Counted from the stretch's first letter, positions 1 to 9,162 are shown. The stretch is DNA of 64,000 nucleotides from Diaminobutyricibacter sp. McL0608 (GCF_039613825.1 NZ_CP154826.1:3224001-3288000), one strand, 5' to 3'. Notes: a model not told the origin generated them from the letters alone. Program-made: numbers and translations.

Positions 1-1
1 C

Positions 2-1294
2 ACCGGTGGCGCGCCCGCCGATGCTCTCGATCAGCGGTATGAGCTGCGGCGTGAGCGCATCCCGGATCTTGCCGCCGCCGGAAGTGCCGGCACCGACGAG
101 TTCGTCGCCGACGACCACCAGTTCGACGGTCGGCAGGTTGCGCACGGACACGGTGTCGACACCGCACGCGGCTGCGAGCCCGAGGCGCGGCGGCGTGAGG
201 ACCTGGCCGCGACGAAGCACGGCCTCGCCCGCTGACGCCTCCTCACCTGCGGGCCGGATGTGGTGACCACCGCGGGGCTGCGGCAGGCCTTCCCGAAGGG
301 AGAGCTGCGGGGTGCCGGCCGGCACTGCGACGTCGATGCCGTCCTCCCGGCGCACCACAGCCCAGGTGCCGGGCGGAACTTCAGCGCCCGTCATGATCCG
401 GTGGGCGGTGCCCTCCTCCAGTGGCGACTCGTCGATGTCGTCGCCGGCGTGGATCGGCTCCCCGAGCCGCCACGGGCCGGGGCCCGCCACCGCCCAGCCG
501 TCCATGGCCGAATTGTTGAACGCCGGAACGGCTGTCTCGGCGACGACATCGTCGGCGAGAGTGAGGCCTGCCGCGGATTCCACCGCGAGTCGGCGGTGAC
601 CGGTCAGCCGTGCCGCCCCGAGTTCGTGCGCCCGGAGCCGAGCATCCGCCACCGTGGGCGCCAGCAACGTCGGAGCCGGCGGAAGCCCGATGCCGAGCGC
701 CGCCGCCTGCTCCGGAGTGTCGACATCGGCGGTCGCGCCCGCGCCGACCGCGACCTCCACCAGGCGCAGCGATTCGAGAAGCCGCTTCATCGAGCTGTCT
801 GCGACCCCGCCGATCGCATCGCGCGCGGCGCGAAGCGCAGCGACACGGTACAGCCCGATCAGAACCTGGCGGTGTCCGTCCCCGTCGACCGGAACGAATC
901 CGTCGGCGTCCGGATGCGCATCCGCCCCCGCCAGGAGCACGCCCGTCACCTCCGCGGAATGTACCACGTCGCAGGCGATCACAAGCGCCCAGGTCGCCGT
1001 CGAACCGGCGGAGGCCAGAGCGTCGACGCCCGCCATCACAGCGCTGGCCGGACCCGAGTGGACGGGCTCCTCCCGGACGACCCGCACGCCAGGAGGCACG
1101 CTCGCGGGAGCCGCGTCGCCGACCACGATGCGATGGGCCGCGCCATCCGCGGCCGCGAGCGCGCGCTCCACAAGGGTGCTCCCCTCGAAGACGAGCGCGC
1201 CCTTGTCGAGGCCGCCGAGCCTCCGGGCGCGACCGCCCGCGAGGATGACCGCATCCACGTCGGCTCTCGCCGGCACTACCAAGGCTTTCGTCAC
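2..1294 (-). CDS. moeA: MobA-MoeA fusion, molybdenum cofactor biosynthesis (3' end missing)
   Basis: Reading the complement from a GTG at 1294 gives an open frame of 431 codons that runs off the left edge. The first ~190 residues look like a MobA-type nucleotidyltransferase: LAGGRARRLGGLDKGAL near the N-terminus is the NTP-binding loop, followed by an ACD motif. The rest resembles MoeA (molybdopterin molybdenumtransferase): FNNSAMDGWA, then GVDTVSV, VVVGDELV and LIPLIESIGG near the cut end. The known roles are molybdate insertion into molybdopterin and attachment of a nucleotide. The start overlaps the stop of the upstream oxidoreductase as GTGA, so the two are probably translationally coupled. 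That fits supply of cofactor to that enzyme. MobA and MoeA are usually separate genes; the fusion is read directly from one uninterrupted frame. Confidence 0.85.
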   Translation of the reverse strand, partial: MTKALVVPARADVDAVILAGGRARRLGGLDKGALVFEGSTLVERALAAADGAAHRIVVGDAAPASVPPGVRVVREEPVHSGPASAVMAGVDALASAGSTATWALVIACDVVHSAEVTGVLLAGADAHPDADGFVPVDGDGHRQVLIGLYRVAALRAARDAIGGVADSSMKRLLESLRLVEVAVGAGATADVDTPEQAAALGIGLPPAPTLLAPTVADARLRAHELGAARLTGHRRLAVESAAGLTLADDVVAETAVPAFNNSAMDGWAVAGPGPWRLGEPIHAGDDIDESPLEEGTAHRIMTGAEVPPGTWAVVRREDGIDVAVPAGTPQLSLREGLPQPRGGHHIRPAGEEASAGEAVLRRGQVLTPPRLGLAAACGVDTVSVRNLPTVELVVVGDELVGAGTSGGGKIRDALTPQLIPLIESIGGRATG

Positions 1295-3582
1295 TCGACC
1301 GGCTCGAGGCGCACGAGGATCGCCTTCGAGACCGGCGTGTTGCTGCGTTCGGCGGCGCTCGCCAGCGGAATCAGCACGTTGGCCTCCGGATAGTACGCGG
1401 CAGCGCATCCCTTCGCCGTCGGATACGAGACCACCCGATAGTTGCGGAGCACCCGGTCCGGCTCGTCCTTCCACTCGCTGAAGATGTCGACGCGCTGGCC
1501 GTCTGCCAGGCCGAGCTCGGCGATGTCGTCAGGATTCACGAAGATGACGTCGCGACCCTTCCTGATGCCCCGGTAGCGGTCGTTGAGGCTGTAGATCGTC
1601 GTGTTGAACTGGTCGTGCGCACGCACGGTCTGCAGAATGAGCCTGCCCTCCGGCCGCTCGATCGGCTCCAGCCGGTTGACTGTGATCATCGCCTTGCCGG
1701 TCGCCGTGTTGAACGTGCGGGAGTCGCGGGGGCCGTTGGGAAGGACGAAGCCGCCCTTGCGACGGACATCCTTGTTGAAGTTCTCGAAACCGGGCACGAC
1801 ATGGCTGATGTGGTCGCGGATGAGGTCGTAGTCACCCTCGAAACCGGTCCAGTCGATGCCGAACCGGTCGCCGATGGTCGCGCGTGCGAGCCGGCAGACG
1901 ATCGCGATCTCGGAGAGGATGCCCGGGGCGACCGGAGGAACGCGACCGTGCGACCCGTGGACGGCACACACACTGTCCTCGACGGAGACGAACTGCGCGC
2001 CCGACTCCTGGATGTCCACCTCGGTGCGTCCCAGCGTCGGCATGATGAGCGCCGCGCGGCCGGTCACGACGTGCGAGCGGTTCAGCTTGGTCGAGACCTG
2101 GACCGACAGGTCGGTGCCGCGCATCGCCGCCTCGGCGGCCGCAGTGTCGGAGATCGCGCTGACGAAGTTGCCGCCCATCGCGATGAAGACGGAGATCTCC
2201 CCCCGCTGCATGCCCTCGATCGTCTGGAGCGCATCCGTTCCGTGCGTGCGCGGCGGGTCGAAACCGAACTCGCTTTGGAGCGCATCCATGAATTTGTCGG
2301 GCATCTGCTCCCAGATGCCCATCGTGCGGTCGCCCTGCACATTGCTGTGGCCGCGGATCGGCGACGCCCCGGCGCCGGGTTTTCCGATATTGCCGCGCAG
2401 GAGCAGCAGGTTGATCAGCTCGCGCAGCGTCTCGACCGCTTTCTTCTGCTGCGTCAGCCCCATCGCCCAGGTGATGATCGTGCGGTCGGCCTTGATGTAG
2501 CGGTCGGCGAGTTCGTCGATCTCGTCCGAGGTCAACCCGGTGGCCGTGAGGACGTCGGCTTCGTCGAGGTCCGCCAGGTGCGCCTTGAGCTCCTCGAGGC
2601 CGAGCGTGTATCGATCGAGGAACTCGTGGTCGAGCACCGTGCCGGGGCTGGCCTCCTCGGCCTCGAGCACGCGCTTGCCGACGGCCTGCAGGAGCGCCAT
2701 GTCGCCACCAGAGCGGATCTGCAGGAACTGGTCCGCCAGCGCGGTGCCGTGCCCGACCAGCCCGCGCACGGTCTGCGGGTTCTTGTACCGGATGAGGCCC
2801 GCCTCCGGCAGCGGGTTCACCGCGACGATCGAGGCGCCCGAGCGTTTCGCATCCTCGAGTGCGGTGAGCATCCGGGGATGGTTCGTGCCCGGGTTCTGGC
2901 CCATGATGATGATCAGGTCGGTGTGCTCGAAGTCGTCGTAGGCGATCGTCGATTTTCCGATGCCGATCGTCTCGGTGAGGGCGGTCCCCGTCGACTCGTG
3001 GCACATGTTCGAGCAGTCGGGAAGATTGTTCGTGCCGAACGCGCGCACGAACAGCTGGTAGAGGAACGCCGTCTCGTTGGCGGTGCGGCCGCTCGTATAG
3101 AAGGCGGCGCGGTCGGGAGAGTCGAGCCCGTTCAGGGTGTCGGCGACCAGACCGAACGCCTCGTCCCAGGACACCGGGCGGTAATGGTCTTCGCCCGCCG
3201 GTTTGAAGACCGGCTCGACGAGCCGCCCCTGCATCCCGAGCCAGTATTCCGACTTCTCGAGCAGGTCGGTGACGGAGTTCTCGGCCCAGAAGCTCGTCGG
3301 CACGGTGACCGGTGTCGCCTCCCACGTCACCGCCTTGGCCCCGTTCTCGCAGAATTCGAGGGTCTTGCGCTTGTCCGGGTCGGGCCAGGCGCAGCTCATG
3401 CAGTCGAAGCCGTCCTTCTGGTTGATCGCCGTCAGCAGCTTCGCAGTGCGGGCGGGTCCGAGCTTGGCGAAGGCGGGCTCCATCGAATAGAGGATCCCGG
3501 GGATGCCAGCGGCCTCGTGCTTGCTCGGACCGACGGTGAGATCGGGGTAGTCCGTCCCGTCGTCGAGCGGCTTCTTCGTCAC
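1291..3582 (-). CDS. FdhF/YdeP-family molybdopterin oxidoreductase
   Basis: This 763-residue protein has the layout of the YdeP/FdhF-like branch of molybdopterin oxidoreductases. An N-terminal cysteine motif (DCMSCAWPDP, about residue 60) is followed by the molybdopterin domains with GQNPGTNHPRM and RGHSNVQGDRTMG, and a C-terminal dinucleotide-binding domain with RAHDQFNTTIYSLNDRY. Enzymes of this branch are annotated as formate-dehydrogenase-like, but their physiological substrate is generally unknown. The position of the usual Sec/Cys ligand is occupied by SNMCHE, with an ordinary cysteine. It lies in an operon with FdhD upstream (ATGA overlap) and the MobA-MoeA fusion downstream (GTGA overlap). 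No partner electron-transfer subunit is next to it. Family assignment is firm; the substrate is unknown. Confidence 0.9.
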   Translation of the reverse strand: MTKKPLDDGTDYPDLTVGPSKHEAAGIPGILYSMEPAFAKLGPARTAKLLTAINQKDGFDCMSCAWPDPDKRKTLEFCENGAKAVTWEATPVTVPTSFWAENSVTDLLEKSEYWLGMQGRLVEPVFKPAGEDHYRPVSWDEAFGLVADTLNGLDSPDRAAFYTSGRTANETAFLYQLFVRAFGTNNLPDCSNMCHESTGTALTETIGIGKSTIAYDDFEHTDLIIIMGQNPGTNHPRMLTALEDAKRSGASIVAVNPLPEAGLIRYKNPQTVRGLVGHGTALADQFLQIRSGGDMALLQAVGKRVLEAEEASPGTVLDHEFLDRYTLGLEELKAHLADLDEADVLTATGLTSDEIDELADRYIKADRTIITWAMGLTQQKKAVETLRELINLLLLRGNIGKPGAGASPIRGHSNVQGDRTMGIWEQMPDKFMDALQSEFGFDPPRTHGTDALQTIEGMQRGEISVFIAMGGNFVSAISDTAAAEAAMRGTDLSVQVSTKLNRSHVVTGRAALIMPTLGRTEVDIQESGAQFVSVEDSVCAVHGSHGRVPPVAPGILSEIAIVCRLARATIGDRFGIDWTGFEGDYDLIRDHISHVVPGFENFNKDVRRKGGFVLPNGPRDSRTFNTATGKAMITVNRLEPIERPEGRLILQTVRAHDQFNTTIYSLNDRYRGIRKGRDVIFVNPDDIAELGLADGQRVDIFSEWKDEPDRVLRNYRVVSYPTAKGCAAAYYPEANVLIPLASAAERSNTPVSKAILVRLEPVE

Positions 3583-4439
3583 GCTGCCGTCACCTTCTCT
3601 GCGGGTTCCGGCTGCAGGATGCGCTCATCCGCGTTGTAGACGACCATCGAGTTGCCGCGCAGGAAGCCGACCACGGTCATCCCGATCTCCGCCGCCAGTT
3701 CGATGGCGAGCGACGACGGTGCCGACACGGCAGCCAGGAGCGGGATGCCCGCCATCGACGCCTTCTGCGCCAGCTCGAAACTCGCGCGGCCAGACACCAT
3801 CAGCACGGTTCCGCTCAGCGGCAGCCGATCGTTCGTGACCGCCCAGCCGATCACCTTGTCGACCGCGTTGTGGCGGCCCACATCCTCTCGGAGCACCAGC
3901 AGCTCGCCGGTCGCACCGTCGAACAGCGCAGCCGCGTGCAGTCCGCCCGTCTTGTCGAACACATCCTGGCCTTCCCGCAAGCGGTCCGGGAACGTCACCA
4001 GAAGCTCGGCCGGGATGCGCATCCCGTCGTCCCGCACCGGATGCGCGGAGAGCGTGCGAACCGCGTCGATGCTGGCCTTGCCGCACAGCCCGCACGAGCT
4101 CGTCGTGTAGAAGTTGCGTTCGAGGCTCGGATCGGGCGCCGCCACCCCCTGGCCGAGCGTCACATCGAGCACGTTGTAGGTGTTCTCGCCGCCCGGTGTC
4201 ACGCTCGCGCAGTACCGCGCCGCGCCGAAATGCTCGCTCCGGCTGATCACGCCCTCGGAGACCAGAAAGCCCGCGGCCAACTCGAAATCGTGGCCCGGCG
4301 TGCGCATCGTGATGGCGAGTGCCGTACCGCCGACCCTGATCTCGAGTGGCTCCTCGACCGCGAGCACGTCCTCACGACGCGACGGAGGGGAACCCACAGT
4401 GATTCGAGTGACGCGACGGCGCGCCGTGATCCGGCCCAT
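3579..4439 (-). CDS. fdhD: FdhD sulfurtransferase, formate dehydrogenase accessory protein
   Basis: This 286-residue protein matches FdhD, which transfers sulfur from the IscS cysteine desulfurase to the molybdenum centre of formate-dehydrogenase-type enzymes before they become active. The essential paired cysteines are visible as SSCGLCGK (C116 and C119), after the family stretch MRTPGHDFELAAGFL. The C-terminal half carries DVGRHNAVDKVIG and SGRASFELAQKA, also typical. It is the first gene of a three-gene operon with the oxidoreductase and the cofactor-synthesis fusion, and its end overlaps the next start by four bases. The start ATG at 4439 lies in the ~80-bp gap after the DUF488 gene, where the promoter should be. 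Confidence 0.95.
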   Translation of the reverse strand: MGRITARRRVTRITVGSPPSRREDVLAVEEPLEIRVGGTALAITMRTPGHDFELAAGFLVSEGVISRSEHFGAARYCASVTPGGENTYNVLDVTLGQGVAAPDPSLERNFYTTSSCGLCGKASIDAVRTLSAHPVRDDGMRIPAELLVTFPDRLREGQDVFDKTGGLHAAALFDGATGELLVLREDVGRHNAVDKVIGWAVTNDRLPLSGTVLMVSGRASFELAQKASMAGIPLLAAVSAPSSLAIELAAEIGMTVVGFLRGNSMVVYNADERILQPEPAEKVTAA

Positions 4440-4519
4440 GGTCCATCCTCAGCATTCTGCAGTCGGCATTGTTCACGTTGAATGCAATCCTCCGTCCATC
4501 CCCGGCCGGAGGCAACTCG

Positions 4520-4861
4520 CTAGGCGAGGTAGTCGGCGAGGACGACGGCATGGTTGTGCACTTCGTCCCTGGCGCCGTAGACGAGCGTGACGACCGGATG
4601 CTGGCCGGTCAGGTCACGGAGGTCGCGGACGGCGCTGTTCTGCTCGAGTTCGGCGACATAGCGCACCCGGAATTCGGCGAAACGCGCCGGATCGTGGCCG
4701 AACCACTCGCGGAGCTGCGGAGTCGGCGCCACCTCCTTCGCCCAGAGATCGATCGCCGCACGGCCTTTGGAGACACCGCGTGGCCAGAGCCGGTCGACGA
4801 GGACCCGGAAGCCGTCCTGCGGTTCCGCAGAGTCGTACGCCCGCTTGAGCTGGATCGTCAT
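4520..4861 (-). CDS. DUF488 (YeaO-like) protein
   Basis: This is a 113-residue protein of the DUF488 family. The N-terminal VLVDRLWPRG, the central LREWFGHDP and the C-terminal VVTLVYGARDEVHNHAVVL are the conserved blocks of the YeaO-like group. No activity is established for the family, so none is proposed. The length is complete for the family. It is transcribed leftwards, divergent from the phosphotransferase-like gene starting 32 bases away at 4894, so a divergent promoter must lie in that short gap. Confidence 0.85.
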   Translation of the reverse strand: MTIQLKRAYDSAEPQDGFRVLVDRLWPRGVSKGRAAIDLWAKEVAPTPQLREWFGHDPARFAEFRVRYVAELEQNSAVRDLRDLTGQHPVVTLVYGARDEVHNHAVVLADYLA

Positions 4862-4893
4862 GCGTCCACGGTAACGCGTCGGCCAGGAGTACG

Positions 4894-5709
4894 GTGTCTG
4901 TCGTGATGCCGTCTCGTGAAGTCCTCGCCGCGTTCGGGGCGAGCGAGACGCCTGTGGCCCTCCCCGGCGGTCGCGGAAAGTCGTGGCGGAGCGGATCCCT
5001 CGTCCTCAAGCCGATCGACACCCCGCTCGAAGCGCTGGACTGGATGGATGTGACAGTGCGCGCCGCTTCGGTCGGAGGCATGCGGCTCTCGCTCCCCGTC
5101 CGGAGCGAGAGCGGCGCGCTGCTCGTCGACGGGTGGACGGCGTTCCCGTTCCTCGAGGGGAGCCATCCCGTCGGGGACTGGCAGCTGCGAGCGGAGGTCG
5201 CACGACTGTTCGCCTCGACGCTTTCGCCTCTCCCCCGACCGTCCTTCCTCGGCGTGCCGCGCACGCATGCCTGGGCGCAGGCCGATCGCATGGCCTGGAA
5301 GGAGGAAGCACTGGATGCCGCGCCACCGTTCGGCGACTCGCTGGCCGCCCTGTTGGAGGCGTGGCGCCCGGTGTCGGCCCGGGACACCCTCATCCACGGC
5401 GATATCACTGGAAACGTCGTGGTCGCGCCCGGGCTCGCGCCCGCCGTCATCGATCTCACGTTCTATTGGCGTCCGGTCGAATACTCCGTCGCCATCCTCG
5501 CGGTCGACGCGGTGTGTTTCGAGGATGCCCCGCTCGCGCTGCTGCAGACGATCGACCCCCACCCGGATTTCGACCAGTTCCTGGTCAGGGCGGTGCTGTT
5601 CCGCATGGGAACGGACGCGCTGCTGAAGGTGGCCGACACCGGCCGCTACCGCGAAGCCGCTGCGTTCATCCTCGAGCGGGCCGGGAGGCGTCGTGAAGCT
5701 GAAGCTTGA
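4894..5709 (+). CDS. Phosphotransferase-fold protein (aminoglycoside phosphotransferase-like)
   Basis: This 271-residue protein has the C-terminal half of a kinase-like phosphotransferase fold. LIHGDITGNVVV (about residue 165) resembles the catalytic HGD loop and VIDLTFYWRP the metal-binding DL(F/W) segment. The N-terminal part, with the Lys-containing KSWRSGSLVLKPI, would be the nucleotide-binding lobe. It resembles small actinobacterial proteins annotated as TIGR02569-like; the substrate is unknown. The start chosen is GTG at 4894; an in-frame ATG at 4906 is possible. Its end overlaps the Smr-domain gene by 17 bases, so the two are probably co-transcribed. Confidence 0.75.
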   Translation: MSVVMPSREVLAAFGASETPVALPGGRGKSWRSGSLVLKPIDTPLEALDWMDVTVRAASVGGMRLSLPVRSESGALLVDGWTAFPFLEGSHPVGDWQLRAEVARLFASTLSPLPRPSFLGVPRTHAWAQADRMAWKEEALDAAPPFGDSLAALLEAWRPVSARDTLIHGDITGNVVVAPGLAPAVIDLTFYWRPVEYSVAILAVDAVCFEDAPLALLQTIDPHPDFDQFLVRAVLFRMGTDALLKVADTGRYREAAAFILERAGRRREAEA

Positions 5710-5947
5710 CCTGCACGAGATCTACAACAACGGCGCCGAGATCGATCGGGCGCTGCGCGCGATCATCGACGAGGCGGTCGCCAAGAAGGCGCCCCTGGTC
5801 GAGATCATTCCCGGCAAAGGGTCCGGCCAGCTGAAGAAGCGGGTGCTCCGCTTTCTCGACCAGAAAGAGATCAAGGCGCTCTACCACCGGGTCGAGAAGG
5901 ACACCGACAATTTCGGGCGGATCTTCGTGCACTTCCGCTGGAAGTGA
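5693..5947 (+). CDS. Small Smr (MutS2 C-terminal-like) domain protein
   Basis: This 84-residue protein consists essentially of one Smr domain: LDLHEIYNNGAEIDRAL gives the LDLHG-like start and VEIIPGKGSGQLKKRVLRFL the glycine-rich signature. Smr domains in larger proteins (MutS2 and others) bind or nick nucleic acid. A stand-alone copy of this size is common in Actinobacteria and its role is not settled. It starts with GTG inside the end of the preceding gene, which implies translational coupling. Confidence 0.85.
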   Translation: MKLKLDLHEIYNNGAEIDRALRAIIDEAVAKKAPLVEIIPGKGSGQLKKRVLRFLDQKEIKALYHRVEKDTDNFGRIFVHFRWK

Positions 5948-5969
5948 GGTGGGCTCCATTCCGGCTCGG

Positions 5970-7151
5970 CTACGGGGACGCGGGGAACGACTGGCGCGCG
6001 ACGACGACGATGATCAACCCGGCGAGCACCAATGCCGCACCGACGTAGGGCAGCCAGCCGATTCCCGGGCCGGCCAGCACAGCCGCTCCGATCGCCGCAC
6101 CTCCGCCGATACCGATGTTCGCCGTCGAATTGACGAGCGCGCCGATCACTTCGGGTGACGCACCCCAGGTGCGGATCGCCGCCGTCTGGAACACGGAGGC
6201 CACGCCCCCGAAGCCCGCACCCCAGAGCGCTGCGGCCGCCACGACGCCGGCCAGGGCAGGGAACATCGCGCCGAGCGCAATCAGCCCGACGGTGATGACG
6301 CCGAGCAGGAGGGTCACCGTCACGCGCGGGCGACGATCGAGGTTCGCTCCTGCGAACCAGAGACCGAGCAGGCCGACGGCTCCGACCCCGAGGAGGACGG
6401 GACCGACGCCGGCAGCTGAGAGGCCGGCCGTCAGCAGGAGGACCGAGATGTAGGTGTAGACCGTGAACTGTCCGAGGTAGACGACCGCATTCACCGTCGA
6501 GACGATCGCCAGCCGCACTCGGCGCAGCGCCGCTCCCGCTCCCTTGTGGCTGCTCCCTCCACCAGGCACGGCGGGCAGAAGCAGAGCCACGATCACGACC
6601 GTGACCGCGCAGACGCCCGCCAGCACACCGAACGCGGCCCGCCATCCCAACGCCGTTCCCAGCGAGGTCGACAAGGGCACGCCCAGCACGAAACCAGCGG
6701 ATGCTCCGGCTGTGACGAGAGCGAGGGCGCGGCCCGTGAAGGCCGGCTGCACCAGGCGGGAGGCGTACCCGATGCTGACCGAGAAGAACAGTGCGTGGGC
6801 GATGCCGCCGAGCGCACGGCCGGCGGCGAGCACGGCGAAATTCGGCGCGACGGCGACGAGGGCGTTGCTCACGGTGTATGCGACCAGCGTGACCAGAAGG
6901 AGGCCCTTGCGTGAGAAGCGTGCCGTCGAGAGGGTCAGCGGCACGGCGAGAGCCGCGACCATGAACGCGTAGACCGTGACGAGAAGCCCCGTGATCGAGT
7001 CGGACACCCCGACCGCAGCGCCCATCGGCCGGAGAAGGCCGACCGGAAGCATCTCCGTCGTGACGGCGAGGAAGGTCGCAACGGTCAGCGCGACGAGACC
7101 CCCAGCGGCGGTGCGCACGGTTCCGGGTCGCCAGACCGACGCGACAGGCAT
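5970..7151 (-). CDS. MFS transporter, DHA1 drug/sugar efflux type
   Basis: This 393-residue, strongly hydrophobic protein has about twelve membrane segments and the motifs of the DHA1 exporter branch of the major facilitator superfamily. One is LSTARFSRKGLLLVTL, in the loop after segment 2. LGGIAHALFFSVSIGYASRLV in segment 4 resembles the arabinose-efflux/AraJ-type permeases, as does GASAGFVLGVPLSTSLG in segment 5 (motif C). It would export small molecules in exchange for protons. The gene stands alone, convergent with the Smr gene and separated from the amidohydrolase by 38 bases. Its substrate cannot be told from sequence. Confidence 0.85.
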   Translation of the reverse strand: MPVASVWRPGTVRTAAGGLVALTVATFLAVTTEMLPVGLLRPMGAAVGVSDSITGLLVTVYAFMVAALAVPLTLSTARFSRKGLLLVTLVAYTVSNALVAVAPNFAVLAAGRALGGIAHALFFSVSIGYASRLVQPAFTGRALALVTAGASAGFVLGVPLSTSLGTALGWRAAFGVLAGVCAVTVVIVALLLPAVPGGGSSHKGAGAALRRVRLAIVSTVNAVVYLGQFTVYTYISVLLLTAGLSAAGVGPVLLGVGAVGLLGLWFAGANLDRRPRVTVTLLLGVITVGLIALGAMFPALAGVVAAAALWGAGFGGVASVFQTAAIRTWGASPEVIGALVNSTANIGIGGGAAIGAAVLAGPGIGWLPYVGAALVLAGLIIVVVARQSFPASP

Positions 7152-7189
7152 GAAGCGATGCTAGCGCGCTGAGGGTAAGCCGGAATTCG

Positions 7190-8263
7190 TCAGTCGTCCA
7201 GCGAGAGGATCCGCCGGGCGTTCTCTGCGTAGACCGCGGCGAGCGCCTGCGCATCCAGCCCGAGCGCAGACACCGTCCATCGTCCCTGCGGAGGTATCGC
7301 CTCATCCGGCGCGTAATCGAACGACTCGTCCTCCGTCTCGAGAAAGCGGAAGTAGAGCGCGTACGCCTCAGCGGAGACGGGGTAGATGTCGGTGCCGAAC
7401 AGGACACGTTCAGGGAATCGCCTCACGAGTGCGGCGAACCTGCGCGGCTGCCGACCGATCTCGGCCATCCGGCCGCCCATGTCGACGTGGAAGTTCGGAG
7501 CCTGCTCGAAGAGTCGTTCGACCCAATCCAGGTCTTCGCCGACACAGCCGACATGCGCACCGATGTAGGTGGTTCCGGGTGTCGCGATCACGAGCCGCGC
7601 TAACCCGTCGACCAGCCGGTCGAACGTCGGGTAGACGTCCGTGTCGCCGAACCACCAGTCCCGCTGGCCGCGCAACTCGTCGATGCGCTCGTTGGTCTCG
7701 TCGAGCGGGGCGAAGAACGCCTTCGGGTCCGCGACATGGATGAGCACCGGCAGTCCCAGACGACCCGCGTGCTCGAGCACCCGGATCACACGAGGATCGT
7801 CAGGCAGGATCAGTGCCCCGTCGCTGTCCCGAACGGACAGTCCGAGGTTCTTCCAGACCTTCACACCACGCGCCCCCCGCCGCTTGCTGTCGTCGAGGGA
7901 TGCGATCAACCGGTCGGCCCCGTCGGGTTCGGCCAGCTTCGCCCACTCGAGCTGGCAGAAGGTGGCGAAACGCCCGGGGTAGGCGGCGTCGTATCGCTCG
8001 ATGTTCTCACTGAGCTCATCCCCCCACATCCCGTCGAGGTTGACGAGCGTCCTCACGTTCGATTCGTCCATGATGTCGATCAGATCCGACACGTCGTCGT
8101 ACATCCACTCTCCATCGTTCAGCCAACGGCCGAGGTGATTGTGAACGTCGACGGACGGCACGGCGCTGCGTGGGACATCTGTCGCAGGCACGCTCAGTTG
8201 CGAGCGCGGCGTCCAGGACTTCAATTGCAAGGCTTCGAGTTCATCCCAGTCGGATTGATTCAC
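7190..8263 (-). CDS. Metal-dependent amidohydrolase, HNHLGRW family (copy 1)
   Basis: This 357-residue TIM-barrel hydrolase belongs to the amidohydrolase-2 (COG2159-like) group. The metal-binding HxH is in SVDVHNHLGRW near residue 40. A strand-5 His lies in PVLIHVADP, another His in YIGAHVGC, and the catalytic Asp in VLFGTDIYP. The start is GTG at 8263, preceded by AAAGGGA; a longer reading from 8515 would run through the upstream permease gene. It is the last gene of the operon with the ABC importer (binding protein, permease, permease). It is clearly homologous to the divergent gene at 11710 over its whole length. Likely substrates are lactones, ring acids or amides that the importer brings in, but this is inference. 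Confidence 0.85.
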   Translation of the reverse strand: MNQSDWDELEALQLKSWTPRSQLSVPATDVPRSAVPSVDVHNHLGRWLNDGEWMYDDVSDLIDIMDESNVRTLVNLDGMWGDELSENIERYDAAYPGRFATFCQLEWAKLAEPDGADRLIASLDDSKRRGARGVKVWKNLGLSVRDSDGALILPDDPRVIRVLEHAGRLGLPVLIHVADPKAFFAPLDETNERIDELRGQRDWWFGDTDVYPTFDRLVDGLARLVIATPGTTYIGAHVGCVGEDLDWVERLFEQAPNFHVDMGGRMAEIGRQPRRFAALVRRFPERVLFGTDIYPVSAEAYALYFRFLETEDESFDYAPDEAIPPQGRWTVSALGLDAQALAAVYAENARRILSLDD

Positions 8264-8301
8264 GCGAGTTCCATCCCTTTCACAGTTCACTTGTTCGAAC
8301 G

Positions 8302-9162
8302 TCAGCCTTTGATGCCGCTGGAAGCGATGCCTTCCAGCATGTTCTTCTGGAAGATCACGAAAAGCAGGATCATCGGGATGCTGGCCAGAAGAGACCCGGC
8401 CATCAAAACGGGGTAGTTCGTCAGGAACTGCCCCTGCAGAGTGGCGAGGCCTGCTGACAGAGGCATCTTCTCGGGATCGTTGTTCACCACCAGTGGCCAC
8501 AGCAGATCGTTCCACGACCAGATGGCCGTGAGGATCCCGAGCGCCAGCATCCCGTTCTTCGCAAGCGGAAGCATGACGCGCCAGAAGACCTGGAACGGGT
8601 TCGCTCCGTCGAGCCTGGCGGCATCGTCCAACTCCTGCGGCAGCTGCATGAAGAACTGACGCATCAGGAACGTACCGAACGCGCTGAAGATACCCGGGAG
8701 GGCCAGGGCGGCCACCGTGTTCAGCAGGCCGAGAGACTGCATGATCTCGTACTGGGAGAGCAGAAAGAGCTGCGAGGGGATCATCAAGACGGAGAGGAAC
8801 AGGATGAAGATGGCGTTCTTTCCGGGGAATTGGAGCCTCGCGAATGCGTAACCGGCGGCAGCGCAGAAGAACACCTGGCCAACCGTGCGGGCGACTGTCA
8901 TCGCGACCGTGTTGAAGAATTGCTCACCGAACGGCAAGGACTGGAACACACTCACGTAGTTGTTCCATTCGAACGTCGGGAGCAGCTTCGGGGGCAGCGC
9001 CGTCGCATCCGCATAGGTCTTCAGAGAGGTGGAGAATTCCCAGAAGAACGGCACGACCATCACGATGGCGCCGACGATCAGGATGACGTGAACGAAAGTG
9101 TTCCCGTTCGACGATCGTTTCACCGAACGCTGTGGCCGAGCCAACCGAGCGACATCAGCCAT
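8302..9162 (-). CDS. ABC sugar importer permease, MalG type
   Basis: This 286-residue inner-membrane protein has six predicted membrane segments and the cytoplasmic EAA loop (ELDDAARLDGANPFQVFWRVMLPL) that docks the ATPase. It is of the CUT1 MalG type, the second permease of a carbohydrate importer. Its start overlaps the end of the MalF-type gene by eight bases. It resembles the permease at 39586 very closely (FSAFGTFLMRQFFM, WSWNDLLWPLV and YEIVQ/YEIMQ blocks), so the two importers are paralogues. No ATPase gene is present in this operon. Confidence 0.95.
   Translation of the reverse strand: MADVARLARPQRSVKRSSNGNTFVHVILIVGAIVMVVPFFWEFSTSLKTYADATALPPKLLPTFEWNNYVSVFQSLPFGEQFFNTVAMTVARTVGQVFFCAAAGYAFARLQFPGKNAIFILFLSVLMIPSQLFLLSQYEIMQSLGLLNTVAALALPGIFSAFGTFLMRQFFMQLPQELDDAARLDGANPFQVFWRVMLPLAKNGMLALGILTAIWSWNDLLWPLVVNNDPEKMPLSAGLATLQGQFLTNYPVLMAGSLLASIPMILLFVIFQKNMLEGIASSGIKG

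Noticed and set aside
260-1393. Long plus-strand open frame opposite the cofactor-synthesis genes
   Set aside because: It is arginine- and proline-rich with no recognisable motif, while the complement encodes clear MobA and MoeA motifs.
1615-3639. 674-codon plus-strand frame opposite the oxidoreductase
   Set aside because: It is a typical high-GC antisense frame; the opposite strand encodes a complete, recognisable molybdopterin oxidoreductase.
5881-7407. 508-codon minus-strand frame across the MFS gene
   Set aside because: It is arginine- and serine-rich shadow sequence; the other frame gives a complete twelve-segment transporter.
8264-8515. N-terminal extension of amidohydrolase copy 1
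   Set aside because: It overlaps the upstream permease gene, lacks family similarity, and a GTG with a ribosome site exists at 8263.
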